Source: Pollenia angustigena (Eukaryota > Arthropoda > Insecta > Diptera > Polleniidae). From it: a stretch of DNA of 64,000 nt. Every line of letters starts with the position of its first letter. The first letter of the stretch is position 1. Shown here piece after piece: positions 10,141 to 22,088 of this stretch. Position numbers and translations under genes: made by a program. Location of the stretch: the NCBI GenBank assembly GCA_930367215.1, contig OV884060.1, forward strand, positions 212,291,253 through 212,355,252, in the 5' to 3' direction. Below the pieces are notes generated by a model. It saw only the letters and a list, made by a program, of their open reading frames with translations, was not told where the DNA came from and did no database searches.

Positions 10141-11755
10141 TTATATGTGGTAGAGTAAGTTTTTGACAGCTTAAAGGAAATTTTACACAAACAAAATACA
10201 TGTCGTTTTTTGTTTTTGTACAAATAAGCAGACCTGATAGATGGGCCTTGATAGAGCCTTTTACGTTTAGGTGACAAAGAATGTGCACTAGGGCTATAAC
10301 CAAATTTTTGGCACAGTACCACGGAGTGGCCAAGAATGTTTTAGTAATGAAAATACCTGTCTCCCGTCGTTTTGCGAAAAAAAAATATTACGCAGGGAAG
10401 CAAATTTCTAAAACCTTCCAAGAAATTTTGAACCGCGATGCATTGTAAACCGTAGGAAAATTTTTAAATCTAAAGCAGTGGATAAATTCCAAAATAGCAT
10501 TTAAGTGATACTTATAGGAATATATACAAATATCAGGTGTATATTTTTAAAATGTCCGTGAGATAAAAATGGTTGTTTTCAAACTTCAACCCGACCCCTG
10601 CGTGAACTTTTTTAACAATCCGAAAAAATTATCATATTTTTTATTAATAACTTTTGATGTTTTACACGATTATACTATGCCGTTTTTAATATTCGCAAAA
10701 AGTGTGAAAAAGTTATTGCCCTAATGTACACAATATAAATACACTTGCAGGCTATTCGTTCTGTGGTCGTGCAAATATCCAAGCAACAACAATTCTTCTA
10801 AGAAGCGTTGCTACAGTTGTACTGTTTTATAACTACATAATGTTTGTTACTTTGGTGAACATAAGTATGAACGGTATTAAGGGTTACACACAATGGATAT
10901 GGTTTCTGGGTGTGTATACCATACACTTAATAACGTTCTGTTTATTTGCTAACACTGCCTTGAAGAAATAACAACGAGGCAATAGCAGAGTAAAAACTAG
11001 TTGATGTTTTCGTGATTTTCATTGAAAATAGTTCATGTGACGATGTAACGCAAGAAAAAATTATGTTACCTTAACACGAGTGGCACAAAATGAAAGAGTT
11101 TTTAAGGAGATGAGCACGTGACTAAACAAAGACTCACGGTTTTTGCTAACAAGTTTATCTGGCTGTTTTTGGGAAAATGAAAACAAAAAATTTCCTGTGA
11201 GAAATTATATTGAAAACAAAAACAAATTTTTGTGTCTTATTGTTGTTTTCAATAGAACTTCTAGCACGAATTTTTTTTTATTTTCTAAAAAAAGCTAGTA
11301 AATCTATAAAGCAACACACAAAATTTGAAATTAGCATTCGTCTGAAACAGCTTTGAAAGATCTTGCAATTTTTTCGACTGATCGTTGTTTCTTTGCAAAA
11401 GTAAGCAGCAAGCATTGACTGATTGGCCGTTGTGGTCTCGCCGGTGTTAAAGCTCGCATACTGGGCTGAGAGCTTATACGTATGTAATTGCTATCAAGTT
11501 ATAAGTTTATATATAATTTGGAAATGTGTGTTCAGATATAAAAAACCCTACACAGAAAGAAAAACACTCGGGATAAATTAATATTTTTTATACTTACTTT
11601 AATCACGAATCGTACTTAAAACTTCAAGTACAAATAACACTAAAACGTACTTAAATCAATCCTAAATGGGATTACTTTTAAAAATCAATCCCGATATTTC
11701 CTGAAATAAGTATAAAATGCTTAAATCAAGTACAAAAAAGATTAAACTTTTCAAT
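10141..11755. other. Unannotated AT-rich stretch
   Basis: No coding sequence, TIR pair or RNA gene was recognised. A few small frames here are composition-driven. Confidence 0.5.
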
Positions 11756-12130
11756 CCAAATTTTTAATATTTTTAATTAGGCTTAAGTTCATGAAATTTA
11801 ATTTTTATTAAATTATTTTTATGAAGAAAGGAATTTTACAACATGAAAATTAATTAAAATTGTTATTGATAATCTTTCATTCTTGACGTGGCTCGGGCTC
11901 GAACCCTGGCCGGCAGGTTACCATGACATGTTTCGATCGCAACCACTCGATCTCCTCAGATGGATTTGCCGTCTTACACTCGCAGCCATCGACGACTGCT
12001 GACGTCACTAGTCAAACATCAATCCTTAAACCAAATTGTATTTTAACATTTGGTAGATCGAAATTTGCTTTCCTGAATGATTATCCATTTTAATTGATTT
12101 TACATGTTTTTTCCTTTACTTCTGTTTTTT
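11756..12130 (-). mobile_element. tRNA-like SINE, direct-duplicate copy 1
   Basis: Read on the minus strand it carries a polymerase III B-box-like ggttcgagccc and an AT-rich tail containing attatcaataac and gtaaaattcc. The whole unit from ttttaatccaaatttttaat to ttcctttacttctgtttttt recurs at 12311-12694 with about one visible difference (cctgaatg against catgaatg), so this is a recent direct duplication with a period of about 555 bp. Confidence 0.65.
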
Positions 12131-12310
12131 CGTACTTTCGTCAAGAATTTTTCTTGAAGTCCAAGTACATTTTTTGTTTTTTCACTTTGTCTTTCTCTTT
12201 TCTGTTGACCTTTTTCAGCACAACTTGAAGGACAAATGTACAAATAGAGCTCGTGCCTTAGCTTTAACAATAATTAGTATTGTGGTTATTTTGTTGAACT
12301 ATTTATGGTT

Positions 12311-12694
12311 TTTAATCCAAATTTTTAATATTTTTAATTAGGCTTAAGTTCATGAAATTTAATTTTTATTAAATTATTTTTATGAAGAAAGGAATTTTAC
12401 AACATGAAAATTAATTAAAATTGTTATTGATAATCTTTCATTCTTGACGTGGCTCGGGCTCGAACCCTGGCCGGCAGGTTACCATGACATGTTTCGATCG
12501 CAACCACTCGATCTCCTCAGATGGATTTGCCGTCTTACACTCGCAGCCATCGACGACTGCTGACGTCACTAGTCAAACATCAATCCTTAAACCAAATTGT
12601 ATTTTAACATTTGGTAGATCGAAATTTGCTTTCATGAATGATTATCCATTTTAATTGATTTTACATGTTTTTTCCTTTACTTCTGTTTTTTCGT
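12311..12694 (-). mobile_element. tRNA-like SINE, direct-duplicate copy 2
   Basis: Second copy of the unit at 11756-12130. A third copy in the opposite orientation lies at 18956-19334, also sharing the preceding ggttattttgttgaactatt sequence found at 12283-12302. Confidence 0.65.
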
Positions 12695-13758
12695 TGATAG
12701 CACCACTCCGAGAGTAAAATTACAAAATGAGGGTTTTAATTAGTCTTGGGCTTAATCGTTCATTTAGGTGACCGGTCATTAACGTTCAATTCAAAACAGT
12801 GAACGAGTTCGTTCACTTCGTTCAGTCGTTCATTTCGGGTCACTTGTCTTTTGGGTCAGTTAATCTTTTGTGTCAGTCGGTCTTTTGTGGATTTCGTTCA
12901 TTCATTCACAATTGATTGAATACGGCAATGTGTTAAAAGAAACAAGTATAGCATATTTGTTTGATGTTACACTCAAAATATTATGTAGGTAAATTCAAAA
13001 TAATATTAAGTTTGAAAAATTGAAATTTCATTTAAAATAAAGGAATTTTGCGGCTATTTTTTAATGTTAATTTTAAAACGGAGAAATTCTTTAAAAATTA
13101 ATAAATTTTTTTGTTATTTCAATGTACAAACTACAAAAAATACATTCAAAGGTTTTTTCAATTAATTTTAACTCAATTTAAATTACATACTAAAACAGCT
13201 AAAACAGTATTTATACCTGTCATTATTACCTACCAAATCAGCGAAAAAATTGTGTTTTTTAATTTATGTGCACATGTTCCTATAAGTATGTAAATAATAA
13301 AATAATTTAAAATATCTTTGCAGTTAAGTATTTCAGTTTTATTTTATGCATAAAAAATAACTGAACATATATTTTTTGGAGAAACATATAGAAATAGTTA
13401 AAGAATTAGTTTAATTATAAAATAACAAATTTTATTAAGTTTTAACTCTACGGAAAATGATTTTAGTAAATTACATTCAGTTACTGTACAACTTTTTGAG
13501 TGTACCCAAAAATAGAAAACAATAAACGAAAAATTCTGAGTTGTTTTTTGGTTTACCCAACAACTGATTGAAAAAAAACAATACTATTAAAATGTTTATG
13601 TTGTACCAGTATACTATATTTGTTTCTTTTAACACATTGCCAGTGGCAATTTGCCACATTGTTTAGAAAATTTCATAGTACAATCTGGGCTGCCATATGT
13701 AGTGATTTCTCGCTAAACGTGGCGGTTTTCATACTTGTTTGGTGTTCTCATATTCTAA

Positions 13759-15131
13759 CAGCCGTATTCATAAAAAAAATCATAATTCAGGTTTTAGATG
13801 AATTTTAGTTAAAAAACATTTTAAGCCTAAAAAAGCTTTTTTTTAAATTCGTATTCATAATCAGCATTTTAACTAATAAACGTTTTACCGTATTTTTTAA
13901 TTTGATGGTGGCAACGCTATCTCTTTTATTTGTCACATGAATCATAATGATGTAAAACAGTGGTTATTAATTCATACTCGTATTCGTATCTAAAATTTTT
14001 TTTGTCGTGTGTGAGAAAAAAATTGTTTTTTATATATGAATAGTTGTCTCTTACTGAGCTACCTAAAGCCTAGATTACACTATCTCACAAGCCTTACGTA
14101 TTCCATAATACTTTGTGAGATAGAAATCTAATGAGTTTTGTTGCGACTGTCAAAAAATCTAATGTAACATGACAGTTCGTGTTCACACCATCTCACAAAG
14201 TATAAACACTCACACATGAAATAAAATGCAACCCTGATCCAATGAAAAGTATTATTGTTTTGAAATTTTTCAAAAAACGATGAAGTCGTATGGGATGTCA
14301 AACTTTTTTCTTAATACTTGTTATTTTCGTCACACGTTGCATTCACACTATCACACTTTGTCATATTACTTGAGTTTTTGACATGTATTAATACAAAGTA
14401 TAATAGTGTAATCTGGCCTTAAATAAGTGCGGAAGCGTTTTTTGTATGTCAAAACTTCTCATTTGCATACAATTTATACGAAACAAACCATTAGAATGCG
14501 AATTAGAAACCACCCGGCTGATAAATCTTATTTTACAGATCGCTATGTCGGTTTGTTTTATTGAAATTGTATTTAAATAAAATTTTAATTTAAAAAAAAC
14601 GCTTGCCGCTTTTGTTTAGGTTGTTCAGTTATATTTAAAAAAATAAAGAGTTCTAACAAAACAAAACAAAGTGCAATTTAGATGATGATTTTATTGCTGA
14701 TATCAAAAAGTATTCAAATAACGAGTTTTATTTTATTTATTTTGATCGTTTACACATCACTAGTTCATAATGTACAATTAATAATTTTTTGAGCTTTAAT
14801 TTGTGAAATTGAAAAATATATTAATAATATACATTTTTCATACATACATATTTTTGAATTTCATTTTATTTTTAATGTTTAAATACATAGTAATATATTG
14901 TCTTAAAATTTCTCGCAAAAATGTTCAAAATGACCATAAACACACAGCAAAAAGCAAAAATGTCATTTAAAAATAGGTTTAAACAAGGGTCGAACCAATT
15001 TTAAAATTCGCTTATTTACACAAGGTTTAAAATAGGGTTTTTAAGGTAATATTCGTTTATGAATACAATTTTAACGATTTATGCTTAAAACAGATTTGAA
15101 ATGGAGTTTAAAATGTTTATGAATACGGCTG
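13759..15131. mobile_element. Non-autonomous element, CAGCCGTATTCATAA termini, TSD TAA
   Basis: TIRs cagccgtattcataaa on both ends with TAA on both flanks (13756-13758, 15132-15134). The subterminal zones share tttaaa/cattttaa-rich sequence. It contains a complete MITE at 14067-14419. No transposase recognised. A 3-bp TWA duplication is the signature of PIF/Harbinger-type elements; the class call is inference. Confidence 0.8.
14067..14419. mobile_element. MITE, AGCCTAGATTACACTAT family, intact copy
   Basis: TIRs agcctagattacactat and aggccagattacactat, TAA on both flanks (14064-14066 and 14420-14422). This uninterrupted copy carries ttgttgcgactgtcaaaaaa, the empty form of the site into which the Transib at 45217-48851 inserted in the second copy (44973-48934). 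Confidence 0.88.
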
Positions 15132-15399
15132 TAAATGTTTAGGAAACTTTATTTAAAGAGAAATAATTACTTAAAAAATTTTACTGCCTGTTTTTCGAAC
15201 TTATAATGTCATTAATCAATTTATATGATATAAAAGCATGTTGCTTGTCAATACATGTTAGATGTATAATAACTTTACACAGTTAACCATGCATTGTCAT
15301 CCAAACTGAACATATGTTACAAAATGTCAGCTAAATCGGTTCGAGTAACCTGCTTTAAATTTGAGTTGCAAGATTTTACCCACAAACATACATTGCAAG

Positions 15400-16888
15400 T
15401 AGGGTTTTTTCCCGGGATTTCCCGTCCCGGGAATTCCCGGGAATTTTAATAATTATATTTCCCGCTTTCCCGGGATTTTTCATGCGGGATCCCGGGAAAT
15501 AAAAAATTCCTCATAGTTTAAGAAAACAGCTATTTATACTTTGAAATTTAGTTTTCTATTCTCTTAAAATAAGCATCTATGGATGGGTTGTCGATTAGAT
15601 CAATTACAAGAAGTGAGTACATACGTAAATCAATGTCTCCTGATGCAATAAATCTACTTAAAGCAGAATAGGCAGTGCAACAGTTGATAATTAATAAATT
15701 TAGTGAAGTGAAAAGTTAATAAAGAACATTAATTTAAAATAAGATGCAGTTAGTAAAGTTTAATTGTCCATGGACAAGTCTTAAAAATAGCAGATACCTA
15801 AACATATAGCTCCTTTATTGCAACATAGTCATATCTACAAACACAAATGAACTTGGCAAAATGCGATTAAAGTTTTCAAAATGTACCGATTTAAAGATAT
15901 ATTTTGCTATAACTTCGGTTCAGTTTGGGATAAAATACGAGAAGGCATGAAGGAACACTTTTCTTAAATAACTTACAATTTTTGATTTTTTGAGATATGA
16001 CTATGTTGCAATGAAGCGATATGTTTATTAGGTGATAAACACAAATTTTTTTCAATTTGTGTTGGTGTATATACCCTTGAAGTGCGGGGAAACCGAAATA
16101 AAAAAAAATTTGGAAACTCGTGTAAGATACTACAACATACAATTTGAAAAATACATTGTCCTAAAGATTACAGATAGACCTAATGAAATGAAAAGGTTTG
16201 TAAGAGGTTGATGCTATTCTTTGCATGAACCTTGACATACATTTGACTGATATAGACGTTGTTTATAAAAAAAATGCTTCTTATTGTGAATCAAAAGCCT
16301 TCTACAACGGTGCACTTTTAACTATTTATCCAACCTCGGTAAAAAAATGAACAAAATTTTTCGGAAACATGGTAATTAGTAAATAAAATAATCAATATAC
16401 TTTTTGACGACTTACTAAGCGCTTTGAGTGTGTCAGAAAGTTATTTCCTAAGCCGTTAAAAAATGTTAATATATTTATTTAAAATATGTTATCTAATTTA
16501 TGAATTAACTTTTTGATCTCATACCTTAAGTACCTCAATTTGTGCTTGTTTTTATTATTGTTTTATGAATTAAATTTTTATGTTTATCTTAATTTTTTAT
16601 CTTGTATCTAGAGCAAGTAATAATACGGAATTTACATATAAAACCGTAAGGTAATAATAGTTCAAGTTCCTCTTTTAATCTTCATTTAATTTTGTAGTAT
16701 TTAAAGATTTCTTTTACTTACTTTGTAAACAAGTTACCTTACGTTTTTTTATAAAAGTTTTTTTTCATTATTTAAAAACAAATTTACTGTGCATTATTTA
16801 TATGGAGCGGGATCCCGGGATCCCGGGAAATTCAAAAAAATTTCCCGCTTTCCCGGGAATCGAAAAACTCCGGGAAAAAAAAACTCTA
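15400..16888. mobile_element. Non-autonomous hAT element with CCCGGGA arrays, TSD attgcaag
   Basis: Left end tagggttttttcccgggatt, reverse complement of right end tagagtttttttttcccgga. Perfect 8-bp duplication attgcaag (15392-15399 and 16889-16896). Both ends carry multiple ttcccggga/tcccggga motifs, a striking GC island in AT-rich DNA. No transposase seen. Fragments with similar cccg blocks are at about 55696-55731 and 58180-58250. Confidence 0.92.
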
Positions 16889-16969
16889 ATTGCAAGTTAA
16901 ATAAAAGCAATTTAAATGCATAAGTAGATTCTTATAAACTAATATTTTTTTTTTATTTTACCAGTCTTT

Positions 16970-17291
16970 TGCCTGTAATTTCTACAAAAAGAAATCTAGC
17001 AGTGCATAGTAATTAATAGTATAAAAGCTGTCATTTTTTAATGAAAACTGAGGGATAAAACATATATGCTAAATGATTGTTGAAATAGGTAAAAATAAGT
17101 GCCGGTTCACACACGTCAAGTTCGACTCGTCAAGTCTTGAGTTTTTTGGAGAGAGGGGAAATGAAATGGCATTCTCTTTTCCCTTCTCTCATAAAAGCTC
17201 AAGACTTGACGAGTAAAACTTGACGTGTGTGAACCGGCACTAACTGTTAGGTACGAACACGACCAGCTTTCTTTTTTAAAAATTAGGGGCA
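16970..17291. mobile_element. MITE, TGCCCGTAATTTC family, copy 1 (interrupted)
   Basis: Diverged ends ttgcctgtaatttctacaaa and (reverse complement) tgcccctaattttt flank internal taactgttaggtacgaacac, which is shared with the better copy at 41241-41536. Split by the MITE at 17099-17240. Confidence 0.65.
17099..17240. mobile_element. Palindromic MITE, GTGCCGGTTCACACACG, TSD TAA
   Basis: Near-perfect palindrome with arms of about 50 bp starting gtgccggttcacacacgtca, flanked by TAA on both sides. The empty site, ggtaaagataactgttagg, is present at 41469-41487 in the related host MITE. Its termini resemble those of the MITE at 44311-44458 (gtgccaattcacacg). Confidence 0.9.
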
Positions 17292-17457
17292 TCATTAATA
17301 AACGAATGCTTTAGTTATATCTACATTAAAAATGGGCTTTCCCTAATAATTTCGTGCTCTAAAACTTGACTAAGCTTTAATTAATAAAGTTGTCGAATAT
17401 TGAATTTGGTTATTTATTTTAAGGTCTAATTTAAAAAATAAATGAAATAAATATGTA

Positions 17458-18616
17458 CAGTAGTTTTGACTTAGCTGCACAATCTCCTTTGCACGATTTT
17501 TTGTGCAGGTAAATCAAAAATGCAGTTATCTTAAATGCATTTACCTGCCTTAATGTGCAGGTATACAATTGTGGTTACCTGCACAAAAAAGCAGCTAAAG
17601 TAAAGTGTTTGATTTAAAAGTAGAATAAAAAAATTATTTTATCGATACATAAATTTATATTTTATTAAAATTTAATTTCAACCCAGCTAGCAATCGTCTA
17701 GGAGTCCACTGGGAATCTCACAAAGAGTGTTTTTGATCATCGACGGGGTCATTTTTTAATTGTAGACAATTCCTCGAACGGGAAAAACTGTTACACGTGC
17801 TGATTCCTATGCGAGATTCTTCCATAACGCAGCAAAAAACGCTTATATTAATCGTAAAGGGAATCGTTTATGTTGTATGTAGATATTATCTAACGAGTCT
17901 TTCAAAAAGCATGCCAAGAGTCGTATGAGTCTCATGTAGGTATTATTTTACAACTCGTGAAATGCTCAGCCGTATGACTGAGCTACCAAAATAAGGGCAT
18001 CAACCGTATTTTTCATTCCAAAACTTCTAATTTTCATACAATTTCTATAAAACAAACCTTAAGGTCGCGAAATCAACACCATCCTGTCGGAAAATCCTTT
18101 TTTACAGATCCTTAGGCCGGTTTGTTTTAATAAAATTGTATTGGCAATAGCATTTTCATACTTCGCAAAGAACATAAAAATTTATGGAAAAAACAAAATA
18201 TTTGCGATTAATATTTTTATAAACAACTTAAATTGGATATTTATGTGAAAAAGTGGTCACCATATTTTTTTATGTGTGCTTTTGATGTTTTGTATGAAAA
18301 TATTTTAAAGCTGCCTAAAAATATGAAAAATGTGCAGGTATACAAAATGCACGTAAAAAAGGATTTTGAAGAATAATTCCAGAAAATATGTATTTTGGGC
18401 AGTTAAGTCAAAGTGCAGCTAACTTTGATTTTTTGTATGAAAATAATTTTAAAATGCCAAAAATTTTGTGCATTTATCTAAAATGTGCAGGTATAGAAAG
18501 TGCACTTAAAAAAGGAATTTGTATGGAATTATAAAGAATAATTCCAAAAATTATCAATTTTGTGCAGTTAAGTCAAAAGTGCACGTAAACAAAAGGCAGT
18601 TAAGTCAAAACTACTG
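17458..18616. mobile_element. pogo/Tigger-like non-autonomous element, TA duplication
   Basis: TIRs cagtagttttgactta on both ends, flanked by TA (17456-17457 and 18617-18618). The subterminal regions repeat tgcaggtata, aagtgca and cagttaagtcaaaa motifs several times. TA target plus a CAGT-type terminus fits pogo/Tigger elements of the Tc1/mariner superfamily. No transposase found. Confidence 0.75.
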
Positions 18617-18817
18617 TATACAATTTTTTGCTCAAATAAAAAAATTTGCATTTGGCGGGTTTTATATTAAGAACAACTGGCAACGCTCATGTAAAATTGT
18701 GAATAGCAGCCAGGGTTGTCGGATTAATTTTGATCTTTTTTGACAAATTTATTGTTCAAAATCGCCAAAGCCTTTTTTTGCGTTTTTGACAATATAAAAT
18801 ATATCTTTAACAGTTTT

Positions 18818-19334
18818 TTTAATTAGGCTTAAGTTCATGAAATTTAATTTTTATTAAATTATTTTTATGAAGAAAGGAATTTTACAACATGAAAATCAAT
18901 TCAAATTGTTATTGATAATCTTTCATTCTTGACGTGGCTCGGGCTCGAACCCTGGATAATCATTCAGGAAAGCAAATTTCGATCTACCAAATGTTAAAAT
19001 ACAATTTGGTTTAAGGATTGATGTTTGACTAGTGACGTCAGCAGTCGTCGATGGCTGCGAGTGTAAGACGGCAAATCCATCTGAGGAGATCGAGTGGTTG
19101 CGATCGAAACATGTCATGGTAACCTGCCGGCCAGGGTTCGAGCCCGAGCCACGTCAAGAATGAAAGATTATCAATAACAATTTGAATTGATTTTCATGTT
19201 GTAAAATTCCTTTCTTCATAAAAATAATTTAATAAAAATTAAATTTCATGAACTTAAGCCTAATTAAAAAATATTAAAAATTTGGATTAAAAACCATAAA
19301 TAGTTCAACAAAATAACCACAATACTAATTATCT
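18818..19334. mobile_element. SINE copy 3 with inverted terminal duplication
   Basis: 18956-19334 is a reverse-orientation copy of the 11756/12311 SINE unit. 18818-18955 repeats its tail in the opposite orientation, from aggcttaagttcatg to ctcgggctcgaaccctgg, so the segment folds back on itself with arms of about 135 bp around a long loop. Probably a template-switch or inversion event in this copy. Confidence 0.7.
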
Positions 19335-20215
19335 TTAACAGTTTTAAAAATATTTTTTATAAATCCTAAAAAATAAATATCTTCCTATTTGCTAAAATTT
19401 GCCAAAAATGGGAAAAAGTTGCGTTGATACATAAATTGTTTAATTAAAATGTTTGGTGAACACAAAAAAGGTACAATAGTTTACAATAGTCTAACTAAAG
19501 CAGCAAAACGATTTCTTGTGGTTAGTATTAAATAAATATTGGATATATATCTAAAATGCTATACATTTCACCGGTAAGGCATTCTTACTGTTTTTTTGGA
19601 AAACAATGTGTACGATTCAGTTATCATGTGAAGGTATTAACGTGCTATTTACATTCATATAATTTATAGCTCGTAATAATGTGCCAAGAAGTTTATACTG
19701 CACTCAATTTTGAAAGCGAGTTTTAGTGGAGTTAATTATTAAAAATAACTCTTTCAACACAGACATTAACAATTGGAATAACATGCACATAAAGAGTTCT
19801 TTAAAATGGTACGTACCGGACGTATCCTTATAGCTATATATTTTTTCAAAAACTAGTTTATATTACATGGAATACCACATTGAAATAGTATTTCCAAATA
19901 ACAAACGGTAAATTTGTATACGAGTCTCAAAACAAATTCATGGCTTATACTATGCTCACACTTGGGTTCTTTAACTCTGCTTAACGTTTTTTTTTTTTTT
20001 TTTTTCTTAAATAATTCATAAATTTTTACAATTTTATCATTAATATGTTTAAAATAATCTTCTGATAACTTTATAAAGTATTTTTTATCCATTTTTAATA
20101 CTTAAAAGAAATATTAATTTGTTTGTTGGGTTTTTTTCTTAATAATCTGTCATCTTAATCATCTCTAATGTAATAACATTTAGCTTAAACGCGTTTTAAA
20201 ACCCTTTAGTCCCAA
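19335..20215. other. Unannotated AT-rich stretch
   Basis: Nothing recognised except a 16-T run near 19988-20004. Part of the body of the 12741-21407 container. Confidence 0.45.
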
Positions 20216-20218
20216 TTT

Positions 20219-20463
20219 ACACTAGGGACATTTCTTGCTGTACAGACGAAGTTTGATGGCGAGGGGTCGAAAAGGTAGAGTGTTTAGTACATGACTATCT
20301 GTACTGGACATTTTTTTCATTTCTCTTTCTTACTTTTTGTAGTTTACATACAAGTATTAATTTCCGTCTGACTTCTAATGTTTCATATGTAAACGCTTCA
20401 GGTAAAATTAAAAGAAAATTCAAAAAATATCCGGCAAGAAATGTCCCTAGTGTAAATTGGGAC
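20219..20463. mobile_element. MITE, GTCCCAATTTACACTAGGG, 245 bp
   Basis: Perfect TIRs of about 31 bp (gtcccaatttacactaggga, continuing catttcttgc). Flanks are TTA on the left and TAA on the right. The right flank is shared with the next MITE, so the two abut with a single 3-bp spacer. Confidence 0.9.
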
Positions 20464-20466
20464 TAA

Positions 20467-20607
20467 CTGCCTATTTCACGATGTCACTCGAACGTATACG
20501 TTCGCACAAATAACATATAAATCAAAAACAAAATTAAAAAATTTGTTTTTGGTTTACATGTTATTTGTGCGAACGTAAACGTTCGATTGACATCGTCAAA
20601 TAGGCAG
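20467..20607. mobile_element. Palindromic MITE, CTGCCTATTTSACGATGTC
   Basis: Almost completely palindromic, arms about 60 bp, containing cgaacgt and cacaaataacat in both. Flanks TAA (20464-20466) and TTA (20608-20610). Related in termini and internal motif to 32006-32154. Confidence 0.88.
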
Positions 20608-20953
20608 TTAGTATTATCAAATTTACAACAAAATCGCCATATATTTTAAAATCAGCCAAAAATAAACCGCATGTCGCCAAATTGAAAATTAAGTCGCCAA
20701 GAAACTTGGCAACCCTGATCGTATTATGAAAATGTGTAAAAGAATGTGGCAATGAGTAAATGAAATAAGAATATTATACTGGCATCACATATACATCACA
20801 ATAGTATTGTTGTTTCTTTTCAACCAGTTGTTTGGTAAACAAGTGACCGACTGACTAAAAAGACCTAAGTGATCCATGCAAGTGACCGATTGAACGGAAT
20901 TGAACGATGAAACTGAACGGCCGTTCATCTGACTGACCCGTTCAATTGAACTA

Positions 20954-21379
20954 CCCTGCAAATAATAGGACCAGTCCAAACACGCGTGTAAAGAGTAGTC
21001 CACAAGGGACCAGGACTAGTCCAAAAGTAACCCAAACGTATGGAAAAAACCTGGTCTATTTAACATTACGATGTCCTAGGAGAGGACCATATAACCCACC
21101 TTTAGACCACTAAGGAGTAGTTTTAAAACTACTCCATGGTATATAACCCACCTTTGGACCACTAAGGAGTAGTTTTAAAACTACTCCATGGTATACTCAA
21201 GAGGATTAGTTTTGAGGTCGTTTAAAAACGAAAGCATGTCGTTAAAAAACGAAGACATGTCGTCTCACTACAAACACTTTTTAACAATGACATGGTCCAT
21301 GCTTGCATTACATCGGACTAGTCCATGGAGTAGTCCATTTTATCAAAATGGGTCAGGTGGTCCAATTTTATTTGCAGGG
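20954..21379. mobile_element. Non-autonomous element, CCCTGCAAATAA termini, TA duplication
   Basis: Ends ccctgcaaataatagg and (reverse complement) ccctgcaaataaaattgg, flanked by TA on both sides, as for Tc1/mariner-type elements. The interior repeats ggaccagtcc/ggactagtcc motifs and has a 52-bp tandem duplication at about 21089-21195. Confidence 0.75.
21089..21195. repeat. 52-bp tandem duplication containing 22-bp palindromes
   Basis: Two units start atataacccaccttt (about 21089 and 21141). Each ends with a perfect palindrome of about 22 bp (core agtagttttaaaactact) followed by atggtata. The units differ only at ttagacc/ttggacc. Confidence 0.85.
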
Positions 21380-22088
21380 TAGTTCGTTCATGACCGACAC
21401 AACTCTAGTTTTAATCTCATAAACAGTGTGACCATATAAGCTTTTTTCGAGCTAAATTTAGCTTTATTTTTTCCTTTTTAGCTTGAGATATTTCATTTAG
21501 CGTATTTTCAGCTTTTTTCAATGATGAATTTAGCTTTTCCTAGCCTTTTTTTAATTTCAACTTCGTGTTTATTTATATTTTAAAATAAATAAAACAGTTT
21601 ATCCGAATAAACTTATGTGTGATTTATTTTCCAAAAAAAAATAAGAATTTTTGTCAAAAGTTACACTTCGAAAAATTTCTGGAATTAACAGTAAATTTAT
21701 GTGATTTATAAGAACAAAAAACATGCATATTTCTATTCCATATTCCAGTGATAATAGCAAGACCACAAATCAATTATTGAACAAAAGCAAAGCTTAGAGT
21801 AAGTTTTATGCCTATGCCTATTGAATAAGAATTTAAAAATAAGGTTTAAGCATACAGTACTTTTCGTTTATAGTCACTACAGTTTTTAGCCACTTTAGCG
21901 ATACATTACAATTTATCTGTTTTTTCTGCCGTTATAAGTAAATTTAATATAAAGGATTTACGTGATAGTCCATTTAGAAATGAAAGCATATTTGCCACAT
22001 ACTTATTTCATCTATAAGCAGGCATCATAGCAAAACGTTCTACGTTCTTTTTAATTTTCGAGGACTCAGACAACGTATCAAAAAGAGA

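Larger units (their letters stand above)
12741..21407. mobile_element. Large hAT-like element, TSD gttttaat, host to nested insertions
   Basis: Left end tagtcttgggc and reverse complement of the right end tagagttgtgt form a short degenerate TIR of hAT type. Both are followed by gttcat/tgaacg-rich subterminal sequence. Flanks are a perfect 8-bp duplication gttttaat (12733-12740 and 21408-21415). The 8.7 kb between include a TAA-flanked MITE, a 1.5-kb hAT, a pogo-like element, an inverted SINE and several small MITEs, so the original element was much shorter. No transposase of its own was recognised. The alternative is two independent solo ends with a coincidental 8-bp match. Confidence 0.62.
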
